Shown: positions 34,967 through 46,417, numbered from the stretch's first letter. The stretch: 64,000 nt of DNA from Haberlea rhodopensis (GCA_907163345.1 CAJQUN010000024.1:7192001-7256000); one strand, 5' to 3'. The notes: generated from the sequence alone by a model not told the origin. Program-made: numbers and translations.

Positions 34967-35486
34967 ATCCCCCACATGAATTAAATTTTATGCATGTATG
35001 CAATTGAGTGCTTTGACGAACTATTATGGCATCTGGAGAGATAGCTTGCGGCTTTGAATCTTTCGTCGTAGTATTCAATCAGATTTACTTGACTTAATAG
35101 TGAACTTTTAGTCCTGAACTATTTAGTCGTTGGTGTAAACCAAGACAATTGAACCCACACTTATAACAATTCTAACCTCCGTATTAGTTTCTTACGGTTG
35201 TGTCCGTTTCGGCAATGGACCACGCTTGGTTTCATAAGTGCTTTCCATTCTTTAAAGCGGCCACACTTCGCACTTACGTAGATGATCTCCTAGAATAGTA
35301 TCCCGCTATACTCCAACATATTCTAATATGTCTTAGGAATCATTAAAGGCCTTTTGCCTATCCTCGTACCCTTTTTGCAGGCTACACCCCTTATCATAGG
35401 AATGGGTCGGAGATTAATTCTCCAAGGTGTTTATACAATCTTGTAGTTTGGTTGTCCCTTTTGAACCTAGATCTTGGGATCTCAAG

Positions 35487-36242
35487 TCACATAGGTTGGG
35501 TATCCACCACAAGATTTTGATTATAGGGTTTTAATCTCATTCCCCTCGATAAACTATATACTTGATCTCTAGGCAAGCCTTTCGTAAGCGGATCCGCAAT
35601 ATTCTCCTTTGACTTCACGTAGTCAATGGACATAATGCCATTTGATATCAACTGTTTAATAGTATTGTGTCTACAACGTATATGTCTAGACTTACCATTA
35701 TACATGCTACTCTGTGCCTTTTCTATAGCAGATTGGCTATCACAATGTATTTTAATTGCAGGCACGGGTTTTTCCCAACAAGGAATTTCTTCCAAGAAAC
35801 TTCTAAGTCATTCGGCTTCTTCTCCCGCTTTATCCAAAGCTATGAATTCAGATTCCATAGTGGATCTAGCAATACAAGTTTGCTTGGTAGATTTCCACGA
35901 CACTGCAGCCCCTCCAATGGTAAGCACATAACCACTTGTTGACTTGGAGTCTTGAGTGTCCGATATCCAATTTGCATCACTGTATCCTTCCAATACATCA
36001 GGATATCTTGTATAGTACAATCCATAATTCAGGGTGTATCTTAAATATTTCAGTACCGTCGTCAATGCCTTCCAATGGTCATTGTTTGGATTGCCCGTGA
36101 ATCTACTTAGTTTGCCAACCGCATATGCAATATCAGGACGTGTACAATTCATGAGATACATGAGACTGCCAATTATCCTTGAGTATTCTAACTGCATGAC
36201 AGGGGTCCCCTTTGTTTTTAACCAAATGTAGATTCGGATCAT
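35487..36242 (-). pseudogene. pol: copia-2 RNase H and RT connection
   Basis: Two overlapping minus frames carry YSRIIGSLMYLMNCTRPDIAYAVGKLSRF, GYSDANWISDTQDSKSTSGYV, STMESEFIAL, then HCDSQSAIEKAQ and SRHIRCRHN. Acidic catalytic residues of RNase H are present. A frame break lies near 35,800. Confidence 0.85.
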
Positions 36243-36493
36243 AGGGTGTTTTTACAGACGACGTATCATTCGCGAGAAATTTCTCGAGTATTTTCTCAAC
36301 ATAATGAGACTGTGACAACACTCGTCCTTCAGATATCTTGGAGATTTTAATTCTAAATATCACATCAGCTTCACCCATATCTTTCATTTCAAAATGTTTT
36401 ATTAACATTTTCTTTGTCCCATTGATGATTTCTAAGTTGCTTCCCATTATGAGCATATCATCAACGTACAAGCATACTATTACATATGCTTTA
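36133..36493 (-). pseudogene. pol: copia-2 reverse transcriptase, 3' half
   Basis: The catalytic YVDDMLIMG is followed by MLIKHFEMKDMGEAD and SQSHYVEKILEKF. The upstream half of the same domain lies on the far side of the hAT insertion, at 39551 onward. Confidence 0.88.
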
Positions 36494-36501
36494 GGCGTGT
36501 C

Positions 36502-36670
36502 TAGGGGTGCTTACCGGTCCGAACCGGTCCGGTCCGGATCGAAACCGGTCCGGTCCGAATCGAAACCGGCCGGTTTCGGACCCGTTATGGACGGAACCGG
36601 TTCGATCCGGTATCGGTCCGGTCCGTTAAGGAACCGGATCGAACCGGTTCCGGTTTGGTCCAGTTCCTTA
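36502..36670. repeat. hAT left TIR and subterminal CCGG-rich array
   Basis: After the TIR come many copies of ACCGGTCC, GAACCGGT and CGAAACCGG in both orientations. They are candidate transposase-binding sites. Confidence 0.8.
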
Positions 36671-36833
36671 ACAGTTTTTCGATTTTTTTTTAATGTTGTA
36701 AATGTTTCTTCAATGATGTTCATCACAAATTCAATATATTTCTTCTTCATATCATAATATAGATGGATACAAATAATTGTAAAGACATGACAATTGAAAA
36801 TCTAAATAAAAAAATATTACAATTTAGTACTTA

Positions 36834-39059
36834 GCAGTTTTCATAATTGATAAGTATTGTTTTGGCGTTCTCTTCTTCTTGCTCGTCATAATAATTTACG
36901 AATTCGTCAACCGTCCCATCTCTTCTATTTTTGCATTCTGCTTCAAACCAATCTTTAAGTAACGTGAGCATGCATAACGAATCAGCTGATAGACTACTTC
37001 TGTAGTCTCCAATAATACGGCCGCATGTTGAGAATGCCGATTCAGAAGCGACGCTTGAAACTTGTACAACATACACGTCTCTAGCCATTTTGGCTAAGAT
37101 AGGGAATTGTGCTGCATTGGACTTCCACCATTGTAAGACGTCGAAGTTGTCTTCGGTTAGAAATTGATAATTCAGATAAATTTGCAACTCAGTCGACGTG
37201 CTAGTAGAAGGTCATTTTCCCTTAAGTTTTTTCCTGCCCAGCATTCGAAGCAAATTGATGCCCCCACCTTTAGATTGAGCTTGGGGTTGTTCTTCAACAG
37301 GCCTTTGCTGCGATGATTCACTTGCATGTTGATTATAATACAATTGAAACATATTTTGGAGAGATTGCATTGTAGACTTCTTTTCGTCAACAACCTTCCC
37401 CAAAAATTTAGCATAATATTCAAAAATTATCTCAAATGAAGATAAACATTGACTAGGATCTAGCAATGTTGCGATGCAGTGCACGGGTGGGATTTATTCC
37501 CAATACTTTATAAATTTAGTTTCCATTGCACTAACAAAAGCATGCAAGTCATAGTCATCTCTAAATTCTATAAATTTATCAAACATGTTAAATACTAAAG
37601 GAAGAAAATAAACGGAAGTTGGATAAATAACACCAGAGAAACGTTCCGTCGCTTCTTTGAAAGTACCTAACAATGATACACAATTTTCAACAAATTCTCA
37701 ATCCTCATTAGTCAAATAAATACTTTCATCGCTATCAGGCATTTGATATGAATTATAAAATGGAGTTAAAATATCTTTGTAAGGTAACATAGCATTCAAC
37801 ATATTGTACAACGAATTCCACCTAGTTCCAATTGGTGATGGAAAAAGAAGATGCTTTAAACCATTAGATAAACATAATTGTTTCCAATCACGCTTAACAC
37901 GGCTCGTGCGTAACCATTTAGCGCAGTATTTCATTTTCTCAATACATGCTGAGTGATTGTCCTCATAACCAACTTTAACAGCTAAATTAATCACATGACA
38001 TGCACATCTAACATGAAAAAATACCATCAAGCATTGGTTTAAGATAGGTCTTTAAATCACGCATCGCAGCATTGTTATTCGCAGCATTGTCTAATGTGAT
38101 TGAAAATACATTATCCTGAATTCCATAATGTCTACAAGTGTTGAATACATATTTAGCAATTACATAACCAGTATGTGCACAGTCTAACTCATCTAAAGAC
38201 AAAATCCTTTTTTGCATACACCAATTATCATCAATCCAATGACAAGTGACAACAAGATATGAATCAGAATTTACATTTGTCCAAATATCAGTTGTTAAAC
38301 TAACCCTACAAGGCAAACTAGAAAGATGTTGAAACAATGTATTTCTATATTCAACAAATACGTCCATACAATTTCTTTTTAGTGTGTGCCTGGAAATATG
38401 TTTAAACATGGGTTGTATAGACGAAGCAAATTCAATAAAACCAGCACGTTCAGCTTGTATAAAAGGTAGTTCACATCTGATCACATATCTAACAAGTGAC
38501 CTACGATTAATTTCAGCAGTTAAAATAAAATTCGTGCCAGTAAGAACATTAATTTGTGCTTATGTTGCTTCTCGACCTAATGGTTGTAATGTTGTTTCAT
38601 CAAAATTATGTTTTTTTACTAAGTGTTTTTAAAATGTTCCGGTGCCTCCACTGGAACCATCAGCTTTATATGAATACTGGATCTTACATAATTTACATAT
38701 TGCAACAGATTCATTAGTACCTTCTTTTGACCGAGTTCAAAGTGATCCCATATCTTACTTCTTTTGGCATGAGTCGGTTGTCTACTCGCTGCTGTAGTGG
38801 CTCCAGATGACTCCACATGTTGTCTTTCTTGGGCTTGGGCAGCAACAGGTTCGGCAGGTTGTTGGGGTTGTTGTGGTTCGACATTCATAGAAGAACCACC
38901 AACATTGAGGTCAGCAAAAAAATCATAACTTTCATTTAACTCAGGAATTGGCACAGGCAAATTCATTGCAGAAGATGAACTCAGTGATAGACGACCCGGA
39001 ACGAGACCCCGACTACGACCCCGGCTACGACCAGCACCACTGCTAGATGAAGATGTCAT
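36834..39059 (-). pseudogene. hAT transposase, multiply frameshifted
   Basis: Read on the minus strand, the N-terminal Ser/Gly/Arg-rich stretch and a BED zinc-finger start (SKIWDHFE) lie at 38619-39059. The Cys pair of the finger (ICKLCKI) appears only in another frame, so the finger is broken. The catalytic core at 38008-38484 carries the first Asp in TTDIWTN and the second in TLDNAANNN. The segment 37698-38030 has HVRCACHVINLAV and TRWNSLYNML. The C-terminal dimerisation domain at 36831-37187 reads DVLQWWKSNAAQFPILAKMA and SVASESAFSTCGRII. At least four frame breaks separate these parts. A functional hAT transposase would bind TIRs and excise the element in the nucleus. Confidence 0.88.
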
Positions 39060-39334
39060 TATTATATAAGACTATAAGTAAATTGTAGATAGCACAATTG
39101 AGAGAAAAATATGAGAGTGAAGTATTTTTCGTTACAAGAATTGTTATGAAAAATACACAACACAACATCCCCTATTTATAGTTTTTATTTTTTATTAAAA
39201 AAATAAATAAATGTTAATGTTGGCAACGGCTAAGAGCCGTTGCCAACGTTAACAATTAACGTTGAAGAAGGCAACAGCTGTATAGCCGTTGCCTTCTTCC
39301 TTTTTCTTTTTTTTTATTTTTTATTTTAAAAAGC

Positions 39335-39542
39335 TACCGGTTCCGGTTCTGGAATCGGAACCAAACCGGTAGCATCGGAACCGGTGGTGCTACCGGTTTG
39401 GTTCTTAGGAACCGCCCCAGACCGGTTTCTGACCGATTCCGGGGCGAACCGGAACCGTTAAGTTCGGTTCCGGTTTTGGACCGGACTTAACGGTCTGAAT
39501 CCGGGACGGGTCCGGTTTGACCCGGCCCGGTAAGCACCCCTA
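39335..39542. repeat. hAT right TIR and subterminal CCGG-rich array
   Basis: Dense ACCGGTT, CCGGTTCCG and GAACCGG units run up to the inverted TIR. They mirror the left end. Confidence 0.8.
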
Positions 39543-39550
39543 GGCGTGTC

Positions 39551-40024
39551 TTTCATATATACACATTTGTCGCACTCATTAATTTTGAAACCATTTGACA
39601 ACATAGTTTTGTCAAATTTTTTATGCCATTGTTTTGGCGCTTGCTTAAGCCCATACAATGACTTAACGATTCTACACACATTTTTCTCTTGTCCGGGAAC
39701 AACAAACCCCTCGGGTTGTTTCATATAAATTTCCTCCTCAAGTTCCCCATTGAGGAATGCCGTTTTTACATCCATTTGATGTACCTCTAAATTGTTTAGA
39801 GCAGTGATATCAATGATCACTCTAATGGACGTAATTCTCGTGACTGGTGAATATGTATCGAAGTAATCAAGGCTTTCTTTTTGTCTATATCCCTTTGCCA
39901 CGAGTCTCGCCTTGTACTTATCAATTGAACTATCGGACTTATATTTTCTTTTAAGAATCCATTTGCATTCTAATGGTTTACTTCCAGTTGGAAGGTCTAC
40001 CAATTCCCATGTGCGGTTTTGCAT
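39551..40024 (-). pseudogene. pol: copia-2 reverse transcriptase, 5' half
   Basis: The frame shows TWELVDLPTGSKPLECKWI, KARLVAKGYRQKE, MDVKTAFLNGELEEEIYM and KSLYGLKQAPKQWHKKF. It stops matching at the hAT boundary (KDTP), where the transposon sits. Confidence 0.9.
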
Positions 40025-40030
40025 TATGGA

Positions 40031-40660
40031 TTATATCTCGCCATTAGTAGCCTCTTTCCACATAGGAGCATCAGGACTAGATAAGACATCATTAACCGAT
40101 CTTGGTTCATTGTCCAACATATACGTCATGAAGTCAGGACCATAAGTCTTAGCCACTTTGGTTCTCTTGCTTCGTCGTGGTTCTACTTCCTCAATAGAGT
40201 CACGGTTAACGTTTTCATACACCCTTTTCTTGGGGCTCATTACCTTGTTAGTTTTGTAATGAAATACTTCTTCAAAAAAACCACATTTCTTGATTCCATG
40301 ATTGTACCTTCATGCACATCACTTATTTCAGATTTATGTACTAAAAATCGGTATACACTACTATTGTTAGCATAACCAATAAATACACAATCTATTGTTT
40401 TAGGCCCGATTTTCACTTGCTTTGGTTTTGGTACTTCTGCCAAGCACCCCCACACTTTCAAGTATTTGTAGGAATGCTTGTGACCTTTCCATAACTCATA
40501 AGGAGTTTCATCCTTACTTTTGTGTGGTATTTTGTTTAGAATGTAGTTGGCCGACATGATTGCTTCCCCCCACAAGTTTTGTGGTAATCCAGAACTTATC
40601 AACATAGCATTCATCATCTCTTTTAGAGTACGATTTTTACGTTCGGCAATACCATTTGAT
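40031..40660 (-). pseudogene. pol: copia-2 integrase C-terminal region
   Basis: The 40240-40617 frame reads LWGEAIMSANYILNKIP, ELWKGHKHSYKYLKVWGC and CVFIGYANNSSVY, the usual copia integrase tail. 40031-40240 carries the linker to RT (EEVEPRRSKRTKVAKTYG). The integrase Glu region upstream (about 40,630-40,680) is separated by a frame change. Confidence 0.82.
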
Positions 40661-40752
40661 TGAGGTGAATAGGGGGCAGTGGTTTGGTGAATAATGCCAT
40701 ACTCAGTGCAAAATTCTTCAAACAGTGCTCCATATTCTCCTCATCTATCGCT

Positions 40753-41934
40753 TCAAACATTCTTTATCTTTTTGCTAAGTTGATTTTCAACTTCATTCTT
40801 ATAGTGTTTGAATACTGCCAAGGCCTCGTCTTTGCTTCTTAGCAAATAGACGTAACAATATCTCGTACAATCATCAATGAAAGTAATGAATGACTTTTTC
40901 CCACCTCTAGTTTCCACAAACTTTATATCACATAAATCCGTATGAATTAATTCAAGAGGTGTCGTGGTTCTTTCAATTGAATGGAATGACGATTTCGTTA
41001 ACTTGGCATCGACACAAGTCTCACATTTATGTTTCAAGTTAACATTCATTTGATGCAATAAGTTTAACTTCACTAATTTGTTATGTGATCCATAATTTAC
41101 GTGACCTAAACGATCATGCCATAAATTACAAGACTCAATCAAATAAGTAGAATCATTCACTTTATTGCTTTCAAATTGACGTTTAACCGTCATTACATTC
41201 ATTTTGATTAGGCTTTTATCCATATAGCCTTTTCCTACAAAAACTTCATTTTTGGAGAGTACAATTTTTCCAGTTTCTAAAACTAGTCTAAAACCCGCCT
41301 TGACTAGAGCCGATCCGGATATCAGGTTCTTTTGGATGTCGGGAACATGTAGGACATCAATCAAAGTCAATTCCTTTCCCCAAGTCATCTTTAGAACCAC
41401 CTTCCCCCGTCCAATTACCGGAGATGTTGTGGAGTTTCCCATGTAGAGTTGGCGCCCACTTATTGGAGTGTATGTGGAGAACATGGCCTTGTCCGAAAAC
41501 ACATGTCGGGTTGCACCGGAATCGACGAACCATTCCATAGGATTGTCCACCAAATTCGCTTCAAAGATCACGGCGGTTAACATTAGATCATTCAAGTCTT
41601 CCGAGATCCGATCATGTTCGGTCACGTTGACTTGATCTTTTGCTTTTCCACGAGTGTTTTTGTTACGACAATCCTTTGCCATGTGATTGAGCTTTCCACA
41701 CTTATAGCATTTTCCTTTGAACTTTTTCGCCTTGCCATTGTTGGAGGCCGTACCGTCAAACTTACGCTTTGATCCGGTTCTTTGTTCAACTAGGTTAGCC
41801 CGTGGTTCCATTTGAAACATACCCGCCTTCATCTCAAAAACTTTGTTGTCCTCCTCGATTCTTAATCGAACCATAAGGTCTTCAAGACTCATATCCTTTC
41901 GTTTGTGTTCAGATAGTTCTTGAAGTCCTTCCAC
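40753..41934 (-). pseudogene. gag-pol: copia-2 gag C-terminus, protease and integrase N-terminus
   Basis: This 393-residue frame holds the gag LEDLMVRLRIEEDNK motif and a CCHC knuckle CYKCGKLNHMAKDC. The protease active site is WFVDSGATRHVF, and the GAG-pre-integrase zinc site runs from LWHDRLGHVNYGS to CETCVDAKLTK. The integrase core starts at LIHTDLCD. It ends by frameshift in the core. Confidence 0.9.
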
Positions 41935-42303
41935 ATAGAAGACAATTTCTCAATCATAGCGGCGACTTGGAATGAATCACTTAGACTCATTCCCTCCGCA
42001 TGAATGTCATGTAAGATCACTTGTAGATCTTGCACTTGCGCCATCACAGGCTTGGTATCAATCATCTTGAAATCCAGGAACTATCCAACTATGAATTTCT
42101 TCATGCCGACATTCTCGGATTTGTACTTCTTTTCCAGCGATACCCACAGTTCCTTCGCTGTTTTCACAAGACAATACAAATTATATAATTTATTATCTAA
42201 CCCATTTAGGATGTAGTTCTTGCATAGGAAGTCGCTTTGATTCCATGCATCAAGTGCTGCCCTCTTTTGGGTGTCACTCTCTCATTCTTCAATCGTAGGA
42301 GGC

Positions 42304-42441
42304 TCATCGGTTAAGAACATTGACAAACTTATTGTGGTCAAGTAAAATAGCATGTTGCCACCGCTTGAAGTCGTTCCCATTGAACTTTTCAGGCCTTTCA
42401 CCATGATGAACATGAGTCGTTGTTGTACTCGATGAAGCCAT
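42304..42441 (-). pseudogene. gag: copia-2 gag N-terminus
   Basis: The frame starts MASSSTTTTHVHHGE at 42441 and continues PEKFNGNDFKRWQH before a frame break. Fragments of the middle of gag (ENVGMKKFIVG-like) appear in other frames at 41,940-42,300. The ATG lies only 26 nt from the LTR border. Confidence 0.82.
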
Positions 42442-42467
42442 TGAATTGCACGATAATGTCTTAAGAT

Positions 42468-42918
42468 TGTTGTATATAATTTCTCTCAAAGTGTATCTCA
42501 GGAAAAAATAACAATGGCTTCAAAAAAGTTTTTATTGTCGAGTCGAGATTTGTAATCTCCGTCCTTAAGACAATATTGCACCGTTATGGTGCTAACGGTT
42601 TGCTATGGCAATTTGTCTCTCAAGATACAACGAATATGACTTGTGATAGGAGCACTCCAAATCACAAGTCCTCAAACCACAAAGGTTCAAAGCACTCATT
42701 TTAATGAACAACAAATGCTCTCAAATTTCACTAAAAAATTTGGTAATGATTTCGAAAATCTCTTTGAAATCAAGTGGGTTCATGTTGGTTATATAGTAGA
42801 CCAAAAACTATATCCAAAGGACACCATTTGGAGGCACCATTTGGCCAAAAATCGCACCCCAAATATGAATGGACAAACCATTTCTCAATTCTGAACAGGC
42901 TCGATCGATCGAGCACCC
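42468..42918 (-). repeat. 5' LTR of copia-2, outer end truncated
   Basis: It aligns with the left LTR from ATATACAACA through the first CTCGATCGATCGAGCACCC. The remaining roughly 130 bp of U3 are missing and are replaced by an AT dinucleotide run. Confidence 0.88.
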
Positions 42919-42943
42919 ATATATATATATATATATATATATT
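42919..42943. repeat. AT dinucleotide microsatellite
   Basis: About 12 AT units lie between the truncated LTR and the DREB gene promoter. Confidence 0.9.
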
Positions 42944-42986
42944 GAGGTTCCTTTCCTTTCCTGGATAAACGTAACACTTATTCCCC

Positions 42987-43002
42987 AGCCGACCCACGTG
43001 TC
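42987..43002 (+). promoter_or_regulatory. DRE/CRT core next to a G-box/ABRE
   Basis: AGCCGAC (42987-42993) matches the RCCGAC dehydration/cold-responsive core. It is followed directly by CCACGTGTC (42994-43002), a G-box/ABRE-type bZIP site. Both lie about 180-190 bp upstream of the DREB-type ATG. The motif match is direct and the function is inferred. Confidence 0.55.
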
Positions 43003-43178
43003 TTGCTTTTGCATGCACAGACCAAACTTTTCCACCGCCACACCTGTCAATCAAATGATTTCCATTAATTAAAAATGGAATCCGCTGCTTGCTTCAACAC
43101 CAACGCACGCTCATCTTACAAATACTTTAATAAAGTTATTTAGATAATAGAAAAATAATTTTTGCAGCAGCTGTGAAA

Positions 43179-43679
43179 ATGGGCAGACCTGACCAATCGA
43201 GAAGAGAGCGGCGCGGTGGCTACAAGGGTGTGAGGATGAGAAAATGGGGGAAGTGGGTGGCGGAGGTTCGCCAACCCAAGAGCCGTGATCGAATCTGGTT
43301 GGGTTCTTACGAGACTCCGGAGGAGGCAGCCCGAGCTTATGACGCCGCCATGGTTTGCTTGCGTGGACCTTCGGTGGTACTGAATTTTCCCGATGATCCA
43401 CCGCCAAGTATTCTGGCTGCGGATGGTGAATTGTCCAGGTCGCAGGTTCAGGTCGCTGCCTCTAAGCATGCTCGCGGGCATTACGCGGTTCAGACGCCGG
43501 ATTCGGTAGCACCGGCGGAGCTGAAACAGCCGGTAGTGCAAGATGTTCTCTTTGGGGAGAGCAAGGAGTTGGGTTCTTCTTCTATGGGCCAGTTCAGGGA
43601 TCGGGAGAGTTGTTTGGAAAGCGACGGCGGAGAAAATGCCTGTGGCCTGTTTGGTACATCACGTTTATGGAATTTTTGA
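43179..43679 (+). CDS. AP2/ERF transcription factor, DREB-type
   Basis: This intronless gene encodes 166 residues, starting at the ATG at 43179 (the GTG six bases upstream is not a plant start). A single AP2 domain spans residues about 15-71: YKGVRMRKWGKWVAEVRQ, RIWLGSY, EEAARAYDAA and LRGPSVVLNFP. WVAEVR places Val at the DREB-diagnostic position 14 of the domain, while position 19 is Gln rather than Glu. It would act in the nucleus on DRE/GCC-type promoters. The C-terminal half is short, acidic and Ser-rich and ends GTSRLWNF, with no clear EAR motif. A truncated copia LTR lies about 260 bp upstream. It best fits the small group A-4/A-5 DREBs. The exact ortholog is not assigned. Confidence 0.92.
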   Translation: MGRPDQSRRERRGGYKGVRMRKWGKWVAEVRQPKSRDRIWLGSYETPEEAARAYDAAMVCLRGPSVVLNFPDDPPPSILAADGELSRSQVQVAASKHARGHYAVQTPDSVAPAELKQPVVQDVLFGESKELGSSSMGQFRDRESCLESDGGENACGLFGTSRLWNF

Positions 43680-45259
43680 AGTTCTTTTTCTTAGATTAAC
43701 AGACAATACTGTGAGTTTTACAAAATTTTAGCTTCATATTTTGTAGTTGTTGGATGGTCATTATTCCATTTTGTTGAGAAGATAATATTGTAAATGTTAA
43801 TTATAAGTCTCGAATGTAACAATCACATATGAAATTGTTTGGTTGGCTATGCGTCTTGGATGTGGTTTATAATCGATTCCTTAAATTTATAGATGTCCAA
43901 TGGAGTGGATTGCACGCGGCACGATACGAATCTGTAAATTTTTTTTTTAGCCTAGCGATCTATCGATAGACAGTTATGTGTCGATCGATCTATCAAAAAA
44001 TAAAAAAATAAAAAAAACTTGAAATGGACCGACACGTATGGGTCGTGCCTATGGTCTGTGTCGGGCCCTGCCTATTGTGGAAATGGGTCGGCATGGCACG
44101 ACCCATTTTCAAATCGTGTCGACATGGCACGGCACACATAGTTTCGTGCCGACACAATTGGCATGTTTGATACAACTACTTAAATTTCCAGCAATTGGAA
44201 TGCTTAAATTTGGGACACTAAATTTATTTTTGTGAACTAGAATATGAAATATATATAAAAAATCAGGATTTTATTTAAATTAGGTTAGAACTATAATATA
44301 AAACTAGAAGAAGAGTTGATTGAATAATATCAAACTGGATGTTGGAAAGTGCGGAGTATTTAGGCTCGGTTTGTAATTGTTTATTCAAAATACTTTTATT
44401 TGCTTTTTGTTTAAGTTAAAAAATAATTAATGAATTTTAAATTATTACAAAGTTGGCATATTTCATGATCTTTTTTCGTGTTTTTTTGCTTTTACTTATT
44501 TATTTTGAAAAAAGTAATAGCGAAGCCTTAAACAAAACACTTAAATCTATTTTTTATCTGAAAAATAGATAAATAATTTAAAAAATAATCACAAACATCC
44601 ACTTATAATAAGGCTTATGAAACTAATGTTAGGCTGTCTTTAAATGACCTCGACCTCACTCTATAGTTTCTATATATGGTCTAGTAATAGAATCGAAATA
44701 ATACACACATGTCTATCTCTATGTTTTTTCTTGTTTTAATTGTATATTTGTTATATTGTAATGTAATAAATACTATATGTCGTCAACTAATAATTTTTAA
44801 TTTACCCATCTCGTAATCAATGTTATTCATGCGCTAAAAGAAATAATATAAATCAAGAAATAACAAGAGGTTTTGTCAAGCTGGGGTGGTATATCTCGTG
44901 TCACTAATTTTATTTATTTACTGAAAAATGAATATTATGAATTCGGTATTTCATTATCATTGTTTTTAATTGTACATTTTGTATACTATATATACAACAC
45001 AAAAGCGATAAACAATAAAGCTAACAAATCTCAGCTGTATTTACGACTGAAGGTTGATAATCTCAACAAATCTCAGCTAACTTTATGACTGAATCTTGAT
45101 TTACAGTTGATAATCTCAACACTCCCTTGACGTTTGCAATTGGCCCATGAAAATTGACCATTGGCCACGTCCAATGGCTCAAGCTGCTTAACGGATCGGA
45201 TTAAAAGACCTGGTCCGAAATCGAACTGGTTAAAAGCGGTTTAGAATCGGGACCGGTTA
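43680..45259. other. Intergenic with a decayed repeat
   Basis: At about 43,915-44,170 there are CGATCTATCGATAG palindromes and GTCGTGCC / GGCACGACC / GTGCCGACAC units in both orientations, probably a decayed MITE end. The rest (44,180-45,250) is AT-rich with no recognised gene. Confidence 0.4.
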
Positions 45260-46400
45260 TGTGATGCCCGAAATTGTTATAATTAATTATTTGATTTAAT
45301 TGAGTTAAATTATGAGTTAATTGTGGAACTAAAATTTTGAGAATAATATTTTGGTCCGAAGGGTAAATAATCTCGATTTGAATTATAGTGTATTTGATTA
45401 AAAGATGTTCTTGAAATGATAACTCTTGAAATAATTATCGGAGGGGTAGAGATATAACCTATTAGTGTGATGACATAATAATTCGAAGGATTTTGGAGCA
45501 AATAATAATATCTGGTTTATATATTTAATTAAAATTTAAATCAATAAAATATTTAGAGATGGTAATTTTAGGTTTTGATTAATTTTAGGTTTTGGGATCA
45601 AAACACACTCTCACCTCTACACACACATCGATCACCTCCCACCATTTTCTCCCCTCTCCCCTTCGTTTGAGCAGCTGGGAAAGGCAATAAAATCCAGGAA
45701 TTTTTCTCGACGGTTTGTGAAGGTTTGTGAACGATTTCTTATGTCATTCTTAGATTATTCATCCTCTATTTGTATTTCGAACTTTTGAGGTCGGTTTGGT
45801 CGCTGTTTTGGGTATGAAACTATCGATCTTGAGTTTCTTCAGTCCGGGGACGTTTGTTCCTTCATGAGTTGCTTAATTTCAGTTGAGATGTGTTCTAATT
45901 AGTTTATTCTTAGTGGGTTAATTGAATAATTTCTTCATAGCATGTTACCCCCATTTTCCCTCTTCTGCGTCGGAGAGAAATCGCATCTAGTACGATGAAC
46001 CATTGGTGTCTCTTTTTTGCCTGAAAGTCATGCTGTTGAATAAATCTCTTGCTACTGTTTTACTCAAAATCTTGATGTTTTTGATTAAAACCTTGCTGCT
46101 AGTTGTGAAAATTTTGCTGCCATTTGGTTCGAAAATCCTACTGATTTGGGTTCGAAAAATCTGCTGTGTATTAAGTATTTTATTGTTGATTCTTAGTCAC
46201 TATTAACAAAGTTTTGGGTTCTAGTTTGATCGATTCTTATGTGCATTGAGTTGTGTTTTAGCTAAACTGACACTAGTTGGAGGGATGAGATTTCTTTACT
46301 ACATTTTGATCTTTCACTGCTGCTGTGTCGATCTTGATTATACTGTTGCATTGGGTTATGTTCTTGCTGCCTGCTGGTGGATGGAAACTCTTGCTGTCAT
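45260..46400 (+). repeat. Gypsy LTR-like sequence, possibly a solo or partial LTR
   Basis: It begins TGTGATGCCCGAAATTGT, the same TGTGATGCCCG opening as the intact gypsy LTR at 27732. It then continues with AT-rich sequence and a pyrimidine-rich transcript-leader-like block (about 45,610-45,670). No matching LTR partner, 3' end or target duplication was found. Confidence 0.45.
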
Positions 46401-46417
46401 GTACTTGAGGATGCGAT

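Larger units (their letters stand above)
36502..39542 (-). mobile_element. hAT DNA transposon inserted in copia-2 RT
   Basis: This 3,041-bp element has 16-bp terminal inverted repeats TAGGGGTGCTTACCGG and a perfect 8-bp target duplication GGCGTGTC (36494-36501 and 39543-39550), both diagnostic of hAT. Subterminal arrays of CCGGT/GGTCCGGTCC-type units flank both ends. A decayed transposase lies on the minus strand. It is probably now immobile without a related active transposase. Confidence 0.95.
34386..42918 (-). mobile_element. Ty1/copia LTR retrotransposon (copia-2), interrupted by a hAT element
   Basis: The minus-strand element has a full 581-bp 3' LTR on the left and a truncated 451-bp 5' LTR on the right. 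Between them lie RNase H, RT, integrase, protease and gag in copia order when read on the minus strand. It is split by hAT at 36502-39542, leaving about 5.5 kb of its own sequence. Several frameshifts and stops separate the domains. The two LTRs differ at about 20 positions over the shared 450 bp. Both outer ends abut AT dinucleotide runs, so no target duplication can be read. It resembles Tnt1/Tork-type elements. Confidence 0.9.

Noticed and set aside
36338..36757. 139-residue frame with PVRSGSKPVRSES repeats
   Set aside because: It is the translation of the hAT subterminal CCGG array and is not a gene.
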